Assembly: GCA_002730555.1 (NCBI GenBank)
Contig: PCAM01000012.1
Location: 40,907-104,906 of the forward strand
Length of the DNA stretch: 64,000 nt
DNA from: Chloroflexota bacterium
GTDB lineage: Bacteria > Chloroflexota > Dehalococcoidia > Lucifugimonadales > Lucifugimonadaceae
Direction of reading: 5' to 3'
Part shown: piece after piece, positions 61,224-64,000 of the stretch
How the letters are laid out: the number at the start of each line of letters is the position of its first letter
How positions within the stretch are numbered: position 1 is the stretch's first letter
Notes under the pieces: model-generated
What the model was told of the DNA's origin: nothing
Database searches by the model: none
The model's input: the letters and a program-made list of their open reading frames with translations, nothing else
Position numbers and translations under genes: made by a program

Positions 61224-61550
61224 ATGGCACGGTATTTACTTCAGGTTGGGTACACATCAGAGTCCTGGGCGGCACAGGTCAAGGACCCCCAGAACCGGTT
61301 GGAACGGGTCGGTCAGATGCTGGCCCCGGCGGGGATCACGTTCGTTGATGCGTACTACACGTTCGGGGAGTTCGACATCGTCGCGATCATCGACGGGCCG
61401 GACAACGTCAGCACGGCGGCGGCCGTTATTGCGGTCGCTGCGGGCGGTGCGGTCACGAAGCTACAGACGACACCGCTCCTTACGACCGCAGAGGGCCTAG
61501 AGGCAATAACTAGAGCGGGATCGATCGGATACCAGCCAGCGGGTTCCTGA
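61224..61550 (+). CDS. GYD domain protein
   Basis: 108 residues: ARYLLQVGYTSESWAAQVKD, FVDAYYTFGEFDIVAIIDGP and VSTAAAVIAVAAGGAVTKLQ match the GYD fold, a ferredoxin-like small domain of unknown role in bacteria. The ATG at 61224 has GGAG upstream. A strong terminator follows. Confidence 0.88.
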   Translation: MARYLLQVGYTSESWAAQVKDPQNRLERVGQMLAPAGITFVDAYYTFGEFDIVAIIDGPDNVSTAAAVIAVAAGGAVTKLQTTPLLTTAEGLEAITRAGSIGYQPAGS

Positions 61551-61583
61551 GCGAGTTTTCCAGAAATCCCGGTTGAACACAGG

Positions 61584-61627
61584 GAACAGGGCGCAGTGAC
61601 ATTTTTCGCTGCGCCCTGTTCTTTTTT
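61584..61627 (+). terminator. Intrinsic terminator of the GYD gene
   Basis: GAACAGGGCGCAG (61584-61596) pairs perfectly over 13 bp with CTGCGCCCTGTTC (61609-61621), then TTTTTT. Confidence 0.9.
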
Positions 61628-61682
61628 ATCGTCGAGCTAATATGGCGAATCGGATCACTCGCTCGCATCGGGGGCTATCGAT

Positions 61683-61914
61683 ATGGCTGGACTGGTAGAA
61701 GGCAAAGTCGCACTGGTTCCGGGTGCAGGACCTGACATCGGGCGCGCCACCGCCGTGGAGTTTGCCAGGCAGAGGGGCGCGTCGTAGCCGCCGATATCGT
61801 TTAAGACTCTGCGGCAAGGACTGCCGAGCTTATCGGGGCTGAAAGCGGCGAGACGGCTTCGGTCTTCGTGGATATTACGGATGAAGCGGCGGTGGCGGCG
61901 ATGGTGGAATCTGA
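61683..61914 (+). pseudogene. Short-chain dehydrogenase relic
   Basis: MAGLVEGKVALVPGAGPDIG then RATAVEFARQRGAS to a TAG, and one frame over RVVAADIV, a TAA, and DSAARTAELIGAESGETASV. The cofactor loop is already changed (PGAGPDIG). The rest of the gene is gone. Confidence 0.75.
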
Positions 61915-61918
61915 AAGT

Positions 61919-61956
61919 GAAAGAGGCGCCCCGACCAAGAACGGAGCGCCCCTTTC
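61919..61956 (-). terminator. Hairpin downstream of the ThDP enzyme
   Basis: Minus-strand GAAAGGGGCGCTCCG pairs with CGGGGCGCCTCTTTC over 15 positions (two G-U); no long T-run. It begins 29 bases after the stop of the ThDP enzyme. Confidence 0.6.
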
Positions 61957-61985
61957 AATGTTCCTGAAAACCACCGTTCTGAGAT

Positions 61986-63641
61986 TTATTTGAGCAGCTC
62001 CGGGTACATAGAGAAGTCCATCTGCTGCACCGTAATCGTCTCGATCAGTGCGGACTTGCCCTCGCTGTTTAGCTGCTGCGCCTTCTTGATCGCCGGGGCG
62101 ACCTCTTCAGGCTTCTCGACGCGGATGCCGGTTGCACCCAGGCCCTCTGCGATCTTGGCGTAGTCACCGCCCTGGTTTCCTGCGCCAAACTCTTCCATGG
62201 CGGTCGGCTGGTGATGGTTGTAGCCGCCCATCGTACTGTTGTTCAGCACGACGGTCGTGATCGGGTGGCCGGACCGCACTGCGGTTTCGATGTCCAGTCC
62301 GGACATGCCGAAAGCGGCGTCGCCCATGATGTTCATGCAGAACTTGGACGGGTCTGCGATCTTGGCGCCGATCATCAGGGGGATTCCGTACCCGAGGTGG
62401 GTCGTCTTGCCCCAGCCGATGTAACCAAACGGCACGGTGGCGCTGAAGAAGGGCATGACCTCGTCACGGGGATGGCCGGCGTCGTGCGTCGCCACGGTGT
62501 TCTTGTGGTCCACGACGGCGTTGATCTCTGCGACGACCCGGTACGGGTTCATCGGCGAGCCCTCGGTCGCCAGTTTCGGCGCCCACTCGGCCTTCCACTC
62601 GGCCCATACGGCGGCGACGCGGTCTGCGGTTGCGGTGTCGCCCCTGCGGCCGTTATCGCCGATCGCAGCCTTCACCTCTTCGATCATGGCCTGCAACACC
62701 AGTTTAGCGTCGCCGACGATGCCAAGGTCGATGGCGTAGTCCTTGTTTATGTCCTCGTCCGATATGGTCGAGTGGATCATGAACTTGCCGTCCGGGATCT
62801 CAAGCCCGAAATTGGTCCGGGTCAATCCGGTGCCGACGCAGAACATCGTGTCGGAATCACCGAGCCACTTCCAGACCGGCTTCGGCGCCGTCCGGTTGGC
62901 GGATCCCAGGGCCAGCGGGTGGCTATCCGGAAATGCGCTCTTGGCCTGCATGGTGGTCATGACCGGGATCTGCGTGAGCTCCGCGAGCTCCATCAGCTCA
63001 TCGGTGGCGCCGGCGTAAAGCACACCCTGCCCCGCCCATATGGCCGGGTTGGAGGAGCCGAGGAGCCGCTTGACCCCGTCCTTGATGTCGGAATGGTTCG
63101 GCGCCGTTTTGATTGCGGTTGTGGGCTTGTAGTCGGTGAAGCCCTCCGGGACTTCCTGGCCAAGAACGTCGCCGTTCAGCTGGAGCAGCGTCGGTCCGGG
63201 CCGTCCGTTGCGAGCGACGTGGAAAACACGCCGGACCTGCTGAGAAACGCGCTCGATGCGGTTGACGTCCAGCGCGAGTTTGGTGATGTGCTCGTAGTTC
63301 TCGGGAGCGGAGAAGCCGGGTAAGACGTCTTCATGGAAGGTGCCGTGACCGCCGGGCATGTACACCATCGGGACTGCGTCGCCAAAGGCCTGCGCGATGC
63401 CGCCGAAAGAGTTCTCGACGCCGGGGCCCCCCTGAGAGGCGAACACGCCGATCTTGCCTTTGGAGGCGAGCTGTCGGGAGTATGCGTCCGCGGCCTGGAT
63501 TCCGCCGCGTTCCTGTCGGAAAACGATCGGCCGGATGCCCGCCTTGGCAACCGCTTCGATGAGCGGGTTCGCCGGGAAGCATGCCATCCAATCGACGCCT
63601 TCTTTTTTCATGCAGTGGGCTACAAAATCGAAGCCGTTCAT
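61986..63641 (-). CDS. Thiamine pyrophosphate-requiring enzyme (acetolactate synthase-like)
   Basis: 551 residues with the three ThDP domains. FRQERGGIQAADAYSRQLAS holds the glutamate that activates ThDP, GVFASQGGPGVENSFGGIAQ follows, and the cofactor diphosphate/Mg segment is MGDAAFGMSGLDIETAVRSG..VVLNN (GD...NN). The family includes acetolactate synthase, oxalyl-CoA decarboxylase and glyoxylate carboligase; I see no residue pattern that decides among them, and no small regulatory subunit is adjacent. The ATG at 63641 matches the family start (MNGFDFVAHCMKKEGVDWMA); the frame is open to 63821. Confidence 0.87.
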   Translation of the reverse strand: MNGFDFVAHCMKKEGVDWMACFPANPLIEAVAKAGIRPIVFRQERGGIQAADAYSRQLASKGKIGVFASQGGPGVENSFGGIAQAFGDAVPMVYMPGGHGTFHEDVLPGFSAPENYEHITKLALDVNRIERVSQQVRRVFHVARNGRPGPTLLQLNGDVLGQEVPEGFTDYKPTTAIKTAPNHSDIKDGVKRLLGSSNPAIWAGQGVLYAGATDELMELAELTQIPVMTTMQAKSAFPDSHPLALGSANRTAPKPVWKWLGDSDTMFCVGTGLTRTNFGLEIPDGKFMIHSTISDEDINKDYAIDLGIVGDAKLVLQAMIEEVKAAIGDNGRRGDTATADRVAAVWAEWKAEWAPKLATEGSPMNPYRVVAEINAVVDHKNTVATHDAGHPRDEVMPFFSATVPFGYIGWGKTTHLGYGIPLMIGAKIADPSKFCMNIMGDAAFGMSGLDIETAVRSGHPITTVVLNNSTMGGYNHHQPTAMEEFGAGNQGGDYAKIAEGLGATGIRVEKPEEVAPAIKKAQQLNSEGKSALIETITVQQMDFSMYPELLK

Positions 63642-64000
63642 CGCAGGGAGTCCCTCCTCCTCAGACGTGTGTTGTCGTTGTTCCGAAGTGTTCCGGGCGC
63701 CGTATGTGCCGGGAACCGGTGTTTCGGGGCGAAACGAGTTCATCGGTCCCCGCTGCGCGCCCGCCGGCAAATAATGGGATTCCCGGGCTGATTGGGCCGG
63801 CACATTGTACCGCCGCTGCATCGTCCGCGCCGGGCCCGATATTCATATTCGCGCCCCGTATGCGCCAAACGGATCCGGGCATGCCCGGATCCACTACTTA
63901 ATAGGCGGCGCTCCGGCCGTGCTACACGGTTATGGAGTCAGTAACGCGGTTGCCGCCATGGTCGGACTACGCTAACTTTTCGCCTGCCGGTCCGCCGATA
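63642..64000. other. Gene-free right edge with a 22-bp palindrome
   Basis: Upstream region of the ThDP enzyme. A perfect palindrome lies at 63871-63892; I see no gene before the window edge. Confidence 0.5.
63871..63892. repeat. Perfect 22-bp palindrome
   Basis: GGATCCGGGCA and its exact inverse complement TGCCCGGATCC, with no spacer, 230 bases before the ThDP enzyme start. Could be an operator or part of a mobile repeat. Confidence 0.6.

Noticed and set aside
62211..63323. 370-residue plus-strand frame
   Set aside because: Antisense shadow of the ThDP enzyme; no domain signal.

Overview
The window is a dense, high-GC bacterial chromosome segment with about 45 intact protein genes, one tRNA-Ser, a 45-codon rpmH, and a scatter of decaying gene relics. 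The gene mix suggests a monoderm-like aerobic or facultative member of the Chloroflexota (SAR202/Dehalococcoidia-like), probably from a marine or environmental assembly. It includes LLM-class flavin enzymes, F420-type PPOX proteins, a NarI-HdrD membrane Fe-S oxidoreductase, a YdiJ-like FAD/Fe-S dehydrogenase, acyl-CoA enzymes, split PEP-utilising proteins and lipoprotein beta-propellers. Starts at TTG and GTG are common. The taxonomic placement is inference from gene content.

Layout. 1-3039 (minus): a purF-purM-purH purine cluster, with purH running off the left edge. 3173-9620: tlyA, a UbiA-family prenyltransferase, the membrane Fe-S oxidoreductase, an orphan DNA methyltransferase, then a repeat-filled gap and a CheX-like domain. 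9686-18149: lipid and CoA metabolism (three crotonase-fold proteins, an acyl-CoA ligase, an LLM oxidoreductase, an SDR) and a PfkB-type kinase. 18214-22369 (minus): the rpmH-rnpA-yidD-yidC-jag cluster, with a PQQ-type propeller lipoprotein inserted between yidD and yidC. 22575-29110: a GreA fused to an integrase-like SAM domain, TerC, a large FAD/Fe-S dehydrogenase, and a stand-alone PEP-synthase ATP-grasp domain followed by a truncated partner. 29371-32048 (minus): hemA-hemL. 32241-33086: a tandem rhodanese with an in-frame TGA at the catalytic cysteine. 33870-38606: universal stress protein, purL behind a structured leader, an FmdB-type zinc ribbon behind a two-hairpin leader, dtd. 39675-43235 (minus): tRNA-Ser, miaB, nadA, nadC. 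43902-45075: moaE and moaD separated by an endonuclease relic. 45238-49774: argC, rpsP-khpA-rimM, yebC, a methyltransferase. 50160-56968: uvrB, an MFS transporter with an in-frame TGA, a SufT-like/Mrp pair, a seven-bladed propeller lipoprotein and a PPOX protein. 57288-61550: lactonase, a 6PGDH-like oxidoreductase, gnd with a zwf stump, and a GYD protein. 61986-63641: a ThDP enzyme.

The most interesting signal is a pair of candidate selenoproteins. Two otherwise intact genes, the rhodanese and the MFS transporter, are each interrupted by one TGA at a position normally held by a conserved cysteine. Each TGA is followed by a hairpin whose apical loop starts 18 nt downstream. The rhodanese hairpin is a perfect 8-bp stem with a GUC loop, close to what a bacterial SECIS element should look like.

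Other points: a zero-linker three-way-junction RNA upstream of purL; a promoter, hairpin and SD-hairpin leader before fmdB; a lipoprotein gene with no canonical start codon; a 104-nt yidC/jag overlap; and at least three families of short intergenic repeats that fill most gaps, supply a terminator-like hairpin and a ribosome binding site, and truncate one gene.
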